Of a stretch of 60,000 bases of DNA, positions 23,232-32,995 are shown in pieces. Within the stretch, counting starts at the first letter, position 1. Every line of letters begins with the position of its first letter. The notes beneath the pieces were generated by a model. The model did no database searches. It saw only the letters and a list, made by a program, of their open reading frames with translations, and was not told the origin of the DNA. The translations under genes were made by a program, and so were the position numbers. The DNA comes from Polytrichum commune (Eukaryota; Streptophyta; Polytrichopsida; Polytrichales; Polytrichaceae), in assembly GCA_950295325.1 (NCBI GenBank), contig OX485805.1, positions 49,006,758 through 49,066,757 of the forward strand, written 5' to 3'.

Positions 23232-23636
23232 GGTTATGGGCCCACACCCGTTGTTCCGCTGCACGGTGTCTTTGATTCTCAAAATTCTTCAATAGCATCT
23301 GTTCTTCATATTGTGATTGGAGAATTCCATCGCAATTGTAGTTGCTATCCCCTCCTTTGAGGTAAAACCCTACCCCGCTCAAATCAACTCAACACTCAAC
23401 TCTCAGTCCCCGCTCCACTTTTTCTTTAGCAGATCCAACACTCCGACTCGCACTGCACCCCCCAACACTCTCGGTGGCCTTTCAACAGGATCATAACAGG
23501 AGATAACAAGATTTCTCCGATTACGTGTTTCTTGATTGTTTAGGTCGGATACTCCCCGATTCTGGATGTTCTCAAACCTTGTGATCCGGGTGTGGTAGCC
23601 TTTTAGTTGTTGATTGTGTCACACTTTCCTTACGAG
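23232..23636 (+). other. Copia untranslated leader with putative primer-binding site
   Basis: 405 bp between the 5' LTR and the gag ATG. ggttatgggccc directly abuts the LTR, the expected place of a primer-binding site. The remainder has no long frame and would hold packaging signals, none of which can be defined from sequence. Confidence 0.65.
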
Positions 23637-24536
23637 ATGGACTCCGTCCAGAATGAGAAATTACATCTCAAGATTTTTTATGGAGATGGTTTCTTAGTAT
23701 GGAAATTCCAAATGGAAACCATGTATGCGGCCAAGAAATTGCTTCGCCTGGTCAACGGCGAAGAGCTCTGACCAGTTATACCTACAAGTCAAGTTCCCTC
23801 TACTGATGACATCAAATAACAAGAAATTTGGGAGGACAAGGATGCAACAACAAAATATCTTTTATGTCGTTGCTTATCTACACAAATTTTTGGTAAGCTT
23901 ACCACCTGTCAAGATACTCATGCGATGTGGACAAAGCTTAATGCGCTTCATCTGAAGAAGACCAAAAAGAATGTGTTCAACCTTCAAGCAAAGTTCTACA
24001 ATTATAAGATGAGTCAGACTGATGATATTTCCTCTCATGTTCAAACTATTACAAACATGGCTGTGATCCTGGCCGATCTTAAGCATCCACTAACTCAAAG
24101 CATGATTATGGCAAAGATTATTTCGAGTCTACCTCCCAGATTGCTGCTTGGTCGAATGTGGATCCACTTAAGCAAACTGCCGATCTTCTTAAAGGGGCAA
24201 GGTCATTTCGATGAAGGCAGTGATAAGGCGTTTTTCACACGATGTGCTGGGGCATCTTCAACAACACCTCGCCAACGCTTCTCAAGGAAAGAACAACATC
24301 GAAAGGATGTTGAGTATCTCAAAGACCTGAAGAGTCGAGCGAAGTGTCTTAATTGCGGGAAACGAGGTGCACAATGGACTGCTGATTGTCCGGAACCTCA
24401 CAAAAAACCTCTTACCAAACATGGCGGCAAACCCTATTCCGGCCTTAGTGCTTCTAATATCGCAAAAGCCATGTATACAACAACCTTATCTGATAACTCA
24501 GATACTCATCCTCTTCTGATGATGAACTTGTACTAG
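23637..24536 (+). pseudogene. Copia gag remnant
   Basis: Gag forms the particle that packages element RNA. ATG at 23637 opens MDSVQNEKLHLKIFYGDGF, a typical Copia Gag N-terminus with a conserved W at about codon 22 (VWKFQME). A TGA at 23769 and a TAA shortly after interrupt it. The UBN2-type core continues in another frame (HAMWTKLNALHLKK, about 23920-23970, then ISSHVQTITNMAVILADLKH). The nucleocapsid knuckle at about 24346-24390 reads CLNCGKRGAQWTADC. The expected CX2CX4HX4C histidine is replaced by a 3-nt insertion that shifts spacing. Gag is therefore broken in frame and in its RNA-binding knuckle. Confidence 0.85.
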
Positions 24537-24589
24537 CATTCACGGTTTCTACCTGTTCTACTGCATTCTTAACATCTTCCCTGCTATCA

Positions 24590-25010
24590 GACAAGTGGTA
24601 CACTGATTCAGCTGCAACAAAACATATGACCAATCGTCGTGAGTGGTTCACAACTTTCCACTCAATTGATGAAGGTGTTTGGCCAATTATTGTTGTTGAC
24701 AACAAAATGATTTGAGTCAAAAGTAGAGGGGATATCAAAATCATCAGGCATGTCAATGGTTGCCAATTACAAGGTATCCTCCGCAATGTTGTCTATATCC
24801 CTGATTTGGCTCACAACCTCTTGTCTGTTGGGACAGTTTCAGATGTTGGGATTGTATTTCTATCTGAGTCGCTTAGTCAACCTGGTAATTGTGAGTTTCA
24901 AACTAAGGATGGAAAATTAGTCATGGAAGGCAAACGAGTTAACAAATTGTATGAGCTATCTCTGACAGTCATACCTCCTCCAGTAACCTCTTCAGCCGCA
25001 TCCTCAGTTG
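24590..25010 (+). pseudogene. Copia protease remnant
   Basis: Aspartic protease that would cut the polyprotein. WYTDSAATKHMT (24596-24631) holds the active-site DSA triplet (24605-24613), where Copia proteases have DSG or DSA. The stretch continues to IIVVDNKMI, then a TGA at 24713-24715, and resumes in frame with VKSRGDIKI and LRNVVYIPDLAHNLLSVGTV (about 24780-24840), the conserved protease C-terminal region. Gag to protease is joined across a frameshift near 24530. Identity is secure; function is lost. Confidence 0.82.
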
Positions 25011-25029
25011 CTCTAGTGACACATCCAAG

Positions 25030-26030
25030 AGATAGGTCAGATTGTAATGAAATACGGCTATGGCACTTCCAAATGGGACATGTCAATTATAGAACTTTCC
25101 AACATATGAGTTCACAGAATTCTCTTCAAGATTTCAAACTCAAGAACACCACGATTCCTCAGCAACTCTGTCACGGGTGCATGCAAGGCAAACACAACAA
25201 GGCGAGTTATCCTACAGATGTTCACAAACTTCGAAACCTACTCGTGGGTACTTTCTTGCATGGCGATACTTCTAGAAAAATCACTTGCCCTTCCCTTGGT
25301 GGATCATAGTAATTTATTCTGTATAAAGACGACACATCTTGTTATAGGTTCGTCTTATGTGCACACAACAAGGATGTTGCCTTCTTTTTCTTTCAAAAGG
25401 TGGTCAAGATTGTTCGACGCGATCAAGGCATTGAGGTGAAGAAATTACGCACTGATCAGGGTCGTGAATATCTTAACAAAGAATTCACCTTTTTTCTGGA
25501 TCAACATGGTATACATCATGAGTTATCCACCACTTATACTCCACAGCAAAATGGTTTCCTCGAGCGTGATAATTGGACAGTCATGGAATGTGCTCGAAGC
25601 ATGCTTCATGCTTTCTCTCTTCCTACACATCTTTGGGCAGAAGTTGTCAATTGTGCAGTATACTTACTCAATCAGACAACGAACAAACAACTTGGTTCAG
25701 TTACAACGTATGAGAAATGGTTTGCTCATAAACCTTCAATCTCACATTACCGAGTATTCGGTTCTTTGGCCTATGTTCATATCAACAAGGAGGTGCGTAC
25801 GAAGCTTGACCCTAAGAGTCTACTAGTTATTTTTGTGGGTTACAATCTTCATTCTCAAGCATATCGCTTGTGGGATCCCTGTTCTGATAAGATTATCAAG
25901 AGCAATGATGTTCACTTCGATGAACGCCCCAGACGGTTTAATCTAGCCTTATTTCCCAATCTGGAACCTATGGATTATTGTATCCTTCCCTCTAATCTTC
26001 CTAGTGCAACTTTTCCTTGCACAAACAGTG
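25030..26030 (+). pseudogene. Copia integrase remnant (HHCC zinc domain and DDE core)
   Basis: Integrase inserts the cDNA. The zinc-binding domain is visible as LWHFQMGH, then LCHGCMQGKHNKASYP (about 25060-25210). The catalytic core follows: HGD (first Asp, near 25260), TCPSLGGS followed by stops, and a frameshift into YKDDTSCYRFVLC. The frame from 25400 gives KKLRTDQGREY (second Asp) and QQNGFLERDNW (Glu). The Copia-typical tail follows (HYRVFGSLAYVHINKE, FVGYNLHSQAYRLWDP). All three catalytic residues survive although the frame does not. A Ser/Pro-rich linker follows to about 26450. Confidence 0.87.
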
Positions 26031-26459
26031 GGAGTTGTTCTTGTGACCCAAACGGTGGGAGCTCGTCCTCTTCAGATGGTCCTAATCGTATTCCAACTGG
26101 GGCACCCGATGCTTCTATTTCTCCTCCAACAATGACAGCACAATCCTCAGCTGAACAATCTTCGGATGAACAAGCCCCTGCTCTTAGATATGATTCCGAT
26201 ATTCCATACGATTTCTCTGGTCATGATTTTCCACACCCCTCATCTGCTATTTCACCTACTCTATCTTTACCCTACAGCCTTCTCCTGATCCTCATGCCTC
26301 CAGTGCACCTAATGTTCCCAAATTCCGGAGCATACAAGACCTTTTGGACTCTACATCAAAACTTACGACTCCACCTGAAGCTTCTACTTCATCTTTCATT
26401 TCAACATCGGTATTTCCATCGATTTCATGTCTGGCATCTCTGGGTGCACAGTTTCTTGA

Positions 26460-27300
26460 ACCTCAAAGTTATCGTCAAGCTCTGATGTCAGATCAAACTC
26501 ACAAGTGGAAAAAAGAAATGGAGCGCGAGTATGAATCTTTGGAGGCCAATAATACTTGGAAATTTGTTCCCCTGCCACCAGTTAGAAAACCGGTCCAGTG
26601 CAAATGGGTTTATAAAATCAAGTATCACTCTAACGGCACTATTGACAGGTACAAAACTTGTTTAGTAGGCAAAGGATTTACCCAAAAACACGGCATTGAT
26701 TACTTTGAGACATATAGTTTGGTTGTCAAGCACTAATCCATGAGAATCATGCTTGCTATTGCAGCAGCACTCAAAATGAAGATGAAGCAGTTTGATATCG
26801 GAACGGCCTATCTCAATAGTGACCTTGTTGAACCCATCTATATGATACAACCTTTGGGGTTTCAAAGCTCAACCTATCCTGACCATGTATGTCTGCTTCT
26901 CCGAAGCTTATATGGCCTTAAACAATTTGCTCGCTATTGGAACAAGACTTTCAATGTTTTCTTGAAGCATTTTGATCTCACCCCTTGTTCAGGGAACCCT
27001 TGTGTTTATAGAAATGCAGGGACTCTTCACACCATGTTGGGGATCTGGGTTGATGATGGCTTAATCTGTTCTCTGAAGCCAACGTATATTGATGAGATTG
27101 TGGCCTATCTTGAGACAACCTTCAAGGTCGTGCACGGAGATGTTGATTGTTTTGTGGGTTTTCAGATTTCCCAAAACCCCATCAACCACAACATATGTAT
27201 TCATCAAACCAGGTATATCCAGGACATATTAGTCCGGTTTTCTATGCAAGACTCTCATGCGGTGACTACACCCACAGAGGCTAACAAGATTTTGTCTCCT
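26460..27300 (+). pseudogene. Copia reverse transcriptase remnant
   Basis: The RT_2 (RVT_2) domain begins near SYRQALMSDQTHKWKKEMER and NNTWKFVPLPPVRKPVQCKW (26467-26610), then GFTQKHGIDYFETYS. A TAA at 26734-26736 breaks it. The next frame carries QFDIGTAYLNSDLVEPIYM (first Asp, from about 26788), LLRSLYGLKQFARYWN, and LGIWVDDGLI (about 27037-27066), the YVDD-box variant WVDD with both aspartates kept. HQTRYIQDILVRFSM marks the domain end. The aspartates are intact but the stop separates the two halves. Confidence 0.9.
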
Positions 27301-27379
27301 TGCAATGACCCTGCGGATGAGCTTATACAGGAGGATTATTCCCAAGCAATAAGGTGTTTGATGTACCTTACTGTTTGCA

Positions 27380-27970
27380 CTCGGCCCGATTTGGCATATA
27401 CTGTTAGCAAAGTTGCACAGTTCCAAGCTCACCCACGAAAATCCCTTTGGCAAGCCGTCAAACGCATTTTTCGATACTTATGAGGCACAACTTCTCTGGG
27501 TATTCTCTATTCCAACACCAATCTATCGATGTTTGGATATTCAGATGCTGATTTTGCAGGCGATACTAATGATCGCAAATCGCGCACTGGCTACTGTTTC
27601 CTTTTGGGGGGCAGTATAATTTCTTGGACAAGCCGCAAACAGGGTTCTGTAGCTGATTCTACCACGGTCTCGGAATTCATGGCGATGGCAGAAACGTCTA
27701 AAGAGGCCATCTGGCTATCCCGTTTCCTCTGATCTCAATTGTTATCTGACTCTTCCTGTTGTTCTTCACTGCGATAATCAGGGTACTATACAACTTGTGA
27801 AGAATCTAGTTTATCACAAGCGAACCAAACATGTTGATCTAAAGTATTTTTTCCTTCGTGAATTATGGGAGAAGAAGGAAGTTGATTATGTGTATATTAA
27901 CACCATTGCTCAGCTTGCCGATTTGTTTACAAAGCCTCTACCTTGCGACATGTTTCAACTGCTCCGTTGA
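27380..27970 (+). pseudogene. Copia RNase H remnant and polyprotein C-terminus
   Basis: RT connects through TRPDLAYTVSKVAQF to RIFRYL, a TGA at 27481, then YSDADFAGDTNDRKSRTGYC (first Asp), SIISWTSRKQGSVADSTTVSEFMAMAE (Glu region) and EAIWLSRFL. A frameshift near 27732 follows. The next frame gives LHCDNQGTIQLVKN (third acidic position) and HKRTKHVDLKYFF. The C-terminus ends LADLFTKPLP...FQLLR, TGA at 27968, AMGM. This is the standard Copia C-terminal order. Confidence 0.87.
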
Positions 27971-28060
27971 GCTATGGGCATGACTACACTCTCCTCTGAA
28001 TGAGTGGGAGTTTATTTGTTTAATTTAGGTGTAACATTCAAGAGTAGATTTTAGTCTGAA

Positions 28061-28073
28061 GAATAAGTGGGAG
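28061..28073 (+). other. Copia polypurine tract
   Basis: gaataagtgggag lies immediately before the 3' LTR TGTTGG, the expected place for the plus-strand primer. It is mostly purine with two T. Confidence 0.75.
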
Positions 28074-28324
28074 TGTTGGATGTAGGTATTCTTCATCCAC
28101 TCTTTTTTGTTAGAAGTAGTTTAGCTATATTGTCATTGTGCACAGAATGTAGAGTAGTCTTTTCCGATCGTAGACAGAGCGGCACGGAGTAGAGCGATAT
28201 TCCTGCTTTCTTGTTTTCTTACAAGGTATTGTTAATCTATTGAGGATTGATTCAGTGATGCATCCTGCAACACTTTAATAAAGATTGATATTCTCTCAAG
28301 CAATTCCTGTGTCTATTTCCTTTA
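28074..28324 (+). repeat. Copia 3' LTR
   Basis: 251 bp, starting TGTTGGATGTAGG and matching the 5' LTR with about 13 differences, mostly transitions. It is followed by ccagg. Confidence 0.92.
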
Positions 28325-28555
28325 CCAGGGTTCCCTTCGTCTCGACTTTCACTCTCCTCTTGTTGCAGGTCTCCGTTGTCGTCGTTTTTGCAGCTCTGAA
28401 CGACCCCCCCCCCCACACAAACCAACATCCCTTCGGGGAACTTCAAGCTCTGAAGCTTTAACAGGAGTGAAAAGCAGGTGTTGTTTAAATAAATAAAAAA
28501 CCATCAGATAACACATGCAAGTTAAGTCAAGCGAGGAAGAATCGATCGAGCAGCC

Positions 28556-28651
28556 ATGGAGATTCATAAAAAGGAGACTGATTCTACCGAAGGCATCCAG
28601 GTGAAGGCGGAGATCGGACGAAGGCTCCGGATTGATCTGGTGAGGTTCAAA
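28556..28651 (+). CDS. Possible first coding exon of an unassigned gene
   Basis: ATG at 28556 has a strong plant start context (gcagccATGG). It opens MEIHKKETDSTEGIQVKAEI and continues GRRLRIDL before a GT donor-like site (ctg|gtgagg, exon end about 28651). The short charged frame and upstream leader resemble a true first exon, but no downstream exon could be joined with confidence. The family is not recognised. It could be a host gene fragment disturbed by transposons. Confidence 0.3.
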
Positions 28652-29604
28652 TTGTGAAGTTCTATCACTTTGGTGGATTTCTTCTCGTGTTGTTTTCCTG
28701 AGAAGGTCTCAATTGTCTTTCGCATTGCACTTGCATGTTCTATAATTCTTCTGGCACATTGATTGAAGCTCTTGTTAGGTCAACACTTCAATTGAAGGCC
28801 CCAATTTCAGGACATCATTCAACACCTCCGAATAACTAGTTGAGCCAGTTCAGGACTAGGGCAATTAACTCTGTCAATTGGGACGTGGAAAATGATGATC
28901 ATTCATCAAAAAAGAAAGAAGGGAAGTAAAAAAAATTCCAATATTTAAGTTGTTGAGAGATCACATTTTCTGAACATGTCATAGTCCTCAACTGCTTTAG
29001 CAGGAATTAGATTTGAAGGTTAGCTGAATTTTCTTAAAAGGTTTGGTTTAGAGTGCAGGGTTTCTAATCCACAAATCAATGATCCAAGTAGTACTACTGT
29101 TGAGTAAGGTGGTAATCTCCTTGTGAATGGTGTTGAGGACCCCTAAAACACCTACCTAAAAATGGTCCGATGTGAATGGAACTGAGGACGCCTCTAATTT
29201 GGAAACAAACTTTTGGTGTGACTCACTAAATTAAGTTTTTGGTCTTTGGACACTGATGAAAATGGAGGAGAGGTGTGTTGGAAGTAAAGCAGGGTCCGGG
29301 GAGATTTTTGAGCATAATCAGTGAAAATCACAGTGCTTTCAACCAGTTACACGTTGTGATCTTTCAGCTTTTCTTCATTGATGTAAGGTATATCTCATAG
29401 ATTCCTCTTAAAATGATGGGTAATTCTCCTGAAGTCTTGAGCTTCAACCGGTTATTTCTCAAGCTCAACCGGTTCATCTGTAACTAGCGGTTGGTTCTCC
29501 CCATTCATTGAGTGGAAGTGTAATTATATAATGCTGGGCCTCCTCAACCAATGTGGGTTTGCAACAGGAGGATAAAATTGGATGTAAATATATACCATGC
29601 AGCA

Positions 29605-29719
29605 TCAATCTTTTGCAGCTGCTCAGGACTGCTAGCAGGCAAGTCATCATCTTCAATTTTATCCTGAGCAAGCTCATCCATGAGCTCAACTAATTGTGTG
29701 ATGTTCTTCGGTGTAATAA
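29605..29719 (-). CDS. Possible internal exon, family unknown
   Basis: On the minus strand an acceptor-like acag precedes a frame reading ITPKNITQLVELMDELAQDK, then IEDDDLPASSPEQLQKIDAA, before a gtatat donor-like site. The sequence is acidic, helical-looking and protein-like. No flanking exon could be joined and I do not recognise the family. Nearby sequence (29445-29505) is shared with 12092-12150, so it may belong to a duplicated region. Confidence 0.25.
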
Positions 29720-29739
29720 AAATCTGTTTCATGTGTTTG

Positions 29740-31683
29740 TAAAAAATTCACTTGAAATTAGGTGTTACGTCAATCTGGATACTCTCTGACAATTGCTGAC
29801 AACAAATCTTAATCCACCCTATTCTCCTTAAGATTGGACGATGATCAGCTTTTGTAACAGCTGCAGGGAGTTTTGTTGTTGGATTGCTGAGCATATGACC
29901 TCAAGGAGCTTGCAACAAATCTCACGTCTGAATCTGTAATTACGTTACACCATGATTTGATGCATCTGTTATAAGAAGACGGTTGTCAAACTACTTGTTG
30001 ATGGCTGGCATTTGTTGTTGATATTCTGTCCAAGGCTATTTTCATAATGCTGTTATTTATAGATAGAAATGTCATTGTGTATGACATGTAATTGATGAAT
30101 TCTATTGCATGTGCAGGTAATACAGGGAAGGGGATACGTTGAGAATCTAATCTCAAGAAATCTAAAGATGGTCACTGGAGTCATCACTTGTGCCACAGCC
30201 CTACTACTCAATTTTACCCCAAGAACTTTCATGAGAACAAGAACTTCCTCGTTGGCTGCATCATCTTATATCCTCATGCGAGTACTGTTTACATAATTTG
30301 GAAAGTGTTTACAAGGACAGCAATACTTCACAAGGGATAGTTCGTGACAAGTAATTTTAATTTGTCAACCTACACTTATTCTTATTGTTGCAGATAGATC
30401 TCAGGGGCTTCAACTTCTATATGTTCATAATCTGGCAACTTATTCATGAATCATGAGTGAAGTGTTACTACGGAATGGCAGGGTTTAGTTCAACATGCAA
30501 CTCTGTTAGTTCGTATTTCTTTAAGACAAGAATTCCCTTGACTATGGCAAGTATGTGATATTCAATATCCTTTTGTAGTCTATCATCCTCACAAAAGAGA
30601 AGCAACATATACTTTTCACTCATTCCTTTCCAGTAAGTAATCTTTCTTGTATTGATCATTTGATAGGCTATTGGGGGTTGTTCTCATAGATGAGCATTTT
30701 TTTCATGTAGATGTTACCTAGTAATAAACAACTTTCTATTTGTAAGGCCTCTGCAAAACGTGGTGCTACAGAGACGAATTAATTTCACTAATTACTGAAT
30801 TGTCAGCTTCATTGTTAAGTCTCTTCTTGAAGGACATCTCATACATTCAAACACATGTATGCACAATGAATCAAGCAGGCAGTTCAACTTGAACTCTGTC
30901 ATTTGTCTTATATCTCCCCCGAATGCAATTCCCTTGTTGTACTCTATTGAAATTTTTTTTCATAGACCTAATATGCAGCTAGATTTGGCAAGGGTCTTTT
31001 AGTAGTACATGGTTGGCAATATCCATAAAATTGCTTCTGCCATGTATACTTTGTGGATAGCAAGCATTGATCCACTCTCTAAAGTTGCTCACCTCCCTGT
31101 TGCACTTGCAAAGAGTTTGACCAAGTGGTGGATCATTTTCTAAATTCATATCTTAGTCAACATGTATACATTCTCAAAACCGAGCTAGTTTTGAGCTGAA
31201 GATGACATTATTATTCATTTTTTTGTATCAAGAGTTGCTCCTCCATCGTCATTGCTCTACTAATAACATGTAAAAAATGAAGAACAAGATGGGAATAGAT
31301 TGATGTTGAATGGCTTTGTTTTCTTTATCAAAATCATTGCTTTGAGGTGCATGTGATCTTTGCCTACTTTGTGACTTGTAGCTTTAGATATTGTGGCCCA
31401 AAGAATAGTACAAGTGAAACAAAACATCCTCTGGAGTTGCAGTCCTATGTGAGGATGTTTTTCTTGACAGCAAATAACCTAGAAGTTTGGTAGTATTGTT
31501 AGTTGAGCAAGAAGTATCCTTTGGTCAAAGTAAGCTATGGTTCAAGTGGACAAATTATTGCAAATCTTTGACCTAATTCTAGGGTATGCCATTCATGTAT
31601 AGAGTCTACTTCATACAAAACTTTGATTTCTCCCTAATTGTCTCGAGTCTCTCGAGTCATTATCCTACTTTTCATGTTCAGAC
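29740..31683. other. Spacer with no firm gene
   Basis: A plus-strand frame at about 30144-30338 reads KDGHWSHHLCHSPTTQFYPK and ends in a TAG. It looks protein-like but short and is not identified. Otherwise AT-rich sequence without repeat ends or RNA genes. Confidence 0.4.
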
Positions 31684-32099
31684 CTAGGGGTGGACTCTTC
31701 ATACCACGTACAAACTAATGTGAGTGTAAGAAGGGGTATAATTTGAGGCATTAGCATACATAGGATACATAAGGGAGAGGTATTTTTTTTCTCTATTGTG
31801 CACATCTTAAAAGGCTATAAAATTTTATGCAATAATGGTAGATGTACAAAAGGGGCCCCAAGGTTTGGAGAAAAAATTGATAACAATTGTACTTCATTAC
31901 ACTTTTAATTCATGATGTAGTGAAGGCATTTATGACATTAAATTGAAAAGCTTAGTATAAGTACATGACTCCATTATGCAGGTGGCCATTAGTATGTATA
32001 TATATGTTTTTGTCTATAAACTTTTGGTATATAGGGAGTTTACTTTCATGATGACCCACGCACGTCATTTGGGTTTGCAATGAAGATTCCACACCTCAG
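31684..32099. mobile_element. Diverged relative of the CTCGGGGGG-family transposon (copy 3)
   Basis: Termini ctaggggtggactcttcat (from 31684) and atgaagattccacacctcag (to 32099) are imperfect inverted repeats of about 20 bp. Subterminal sequence is co-linear with 20072-20787 at both ends (gtgagtgtaagaaggggtat near the left; tatatagggagttt and acgcacgt near the right). No 8-bp duplication is left. This is an older member of the same family, which supports copies 1 and 2 being a real transposon group. Confidence 0.65.
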
Positions 32100-32309
32100 G
32101 TGTTAAGATGAGTTGGTTTTGCACGTAGATCAATTGACACATTAATGATATGGTCATGTCTTTTCACATGTTTCCAAAAGATGATGTGTTGACAGATGGC
32201 ATCTACTAGGATGATGTTGAGAGCCTACTAGATGACTATGAAAGTGAGTTTGCAAGTCTAAGTGAAGATGTTTTCACAAGATTACAAACCTTGAACAACT
32301 AATTAAGTG

Positions 32310-32995
32310 TGTAGCTATTTAGCTAGCTAAAAGCTCCAACTAGCTAAAGCTACGCAGGAATTCGGTGCCTCAAAAGAATAGCTAGCTAAAACTAAGTGCC
32401 ACAATCCGAAGAGAAAAGTTAGCTAGCTGAAGTTAGCTAATAGCTGGTTGGAATCTGAATGTGATCTCAATGGAATAAATGATGTCATTGCACTCAAACA
32501 GTCATCTCTCGGGCCCGGACTCATTGAAGCGGCTATGTTTTTGAAATTGAGCATGAGCCTGATTCTTAATAATCCAACAGATGTCACGGACTCTCCGATT
32601 TGGAACACCTTGATTCCATCTCGTCTTGAATTGCTAGATGACATTGACGATTCCGATGAAGATGAAGAAGAAGAATATGATGATGATGATGATGATGATC
32701 TATCACCAGTGCCAGTCGAAAGTGAAGCCAACTAAATATGTTGAATTTAATCCTTTTAATTTCCTTGTGCAAATACATATTGTTTGGTTTCGTTTGAATG
32801 GATTTCTCTATAGTTTAGAATGAATATGCATGTCACACAACTTTTTAGCTAGTCAAAGCTGAGTGAAAATGAGAGTTCTGAAAAAGTTAGCTAGCTAAAG
32901 CTAAGTAAGAATCCTAGGCTCAGTGAACCTAGCTAGCTAAAGCTAAGTGACAAATAAGGGCCCGGAAAATTTAGCTAGGTGTTGCTAGTTGGCAA
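32310..32995. mobile_element. AGCTAGCT-motif unit around an acidic ORF, probable DNA transposon remnant
   Basis: Six or more copies of a palindromic tAGCTAGCTaaagctaa motif cluster on both sides (near 32321, 32380, 32420 on the left; 32846, 32888, 32930, 32972 on the right) of an open frame. Such subterminal motif clusters are where hAT- and CACTA-type transposases bind. ccaactagc (32336) and gctagttgg (about 32984) form a short inverted pair that may be termini. No TSD is evident. The unit type is inference. Confidence 0.45.
32448..32735 (+). CDS. Acidic open frame, unknown; possible transposase C-terminal tail
   Basis: About 95 codons, the first in-frame ATG at 32535. The C-terminal third is an Asp/Glu run (DDIDDSDEDEEEEYDDDDDD) encoded partly by a GAT repeat, then LSPVPVESEAN and TAA. 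The middle reads LSMSLILNNPTDVTDSPIWN. No family is recognised. The flanking AGCTAGCT motifs suggest that it belongs to a DNA transposon. The acidic run could be a repeat expansion. Confidence 0.35.
   Translation: MESECDLNGINDVIALKQSSLGPGLIEAAMFLKLSMSLILNNPTDVTDSPIWNTLIPSRLELLDDIDDSDEDEEEEYDDDDDDDLSPVPVESEAN

Larger units (their letters stand above)
22981..28324 (+). mobile_element. Complete but inactive Ty1/Copia LTR retrotransposon
   Basis: Two directly repeated 251-bp LTRs (22981-23231, 28074-28324) bound an interior with gag, protease, integrase, RT and RNase H in Copia order (integrase before RT). The 5-bp flanks are ctagg (22976-22980) and ccagg (28325-28329), a target duplication with one change. 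The LTRs differ at about 13 of 251 positions, so the insertion is not recent. Every domain is interrupted by stops or frameshifts; several stops are Arg CGA to TGA. With no intact frame it can move only if helped in trans, and its gag is broken too. Confidence 0.95.
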
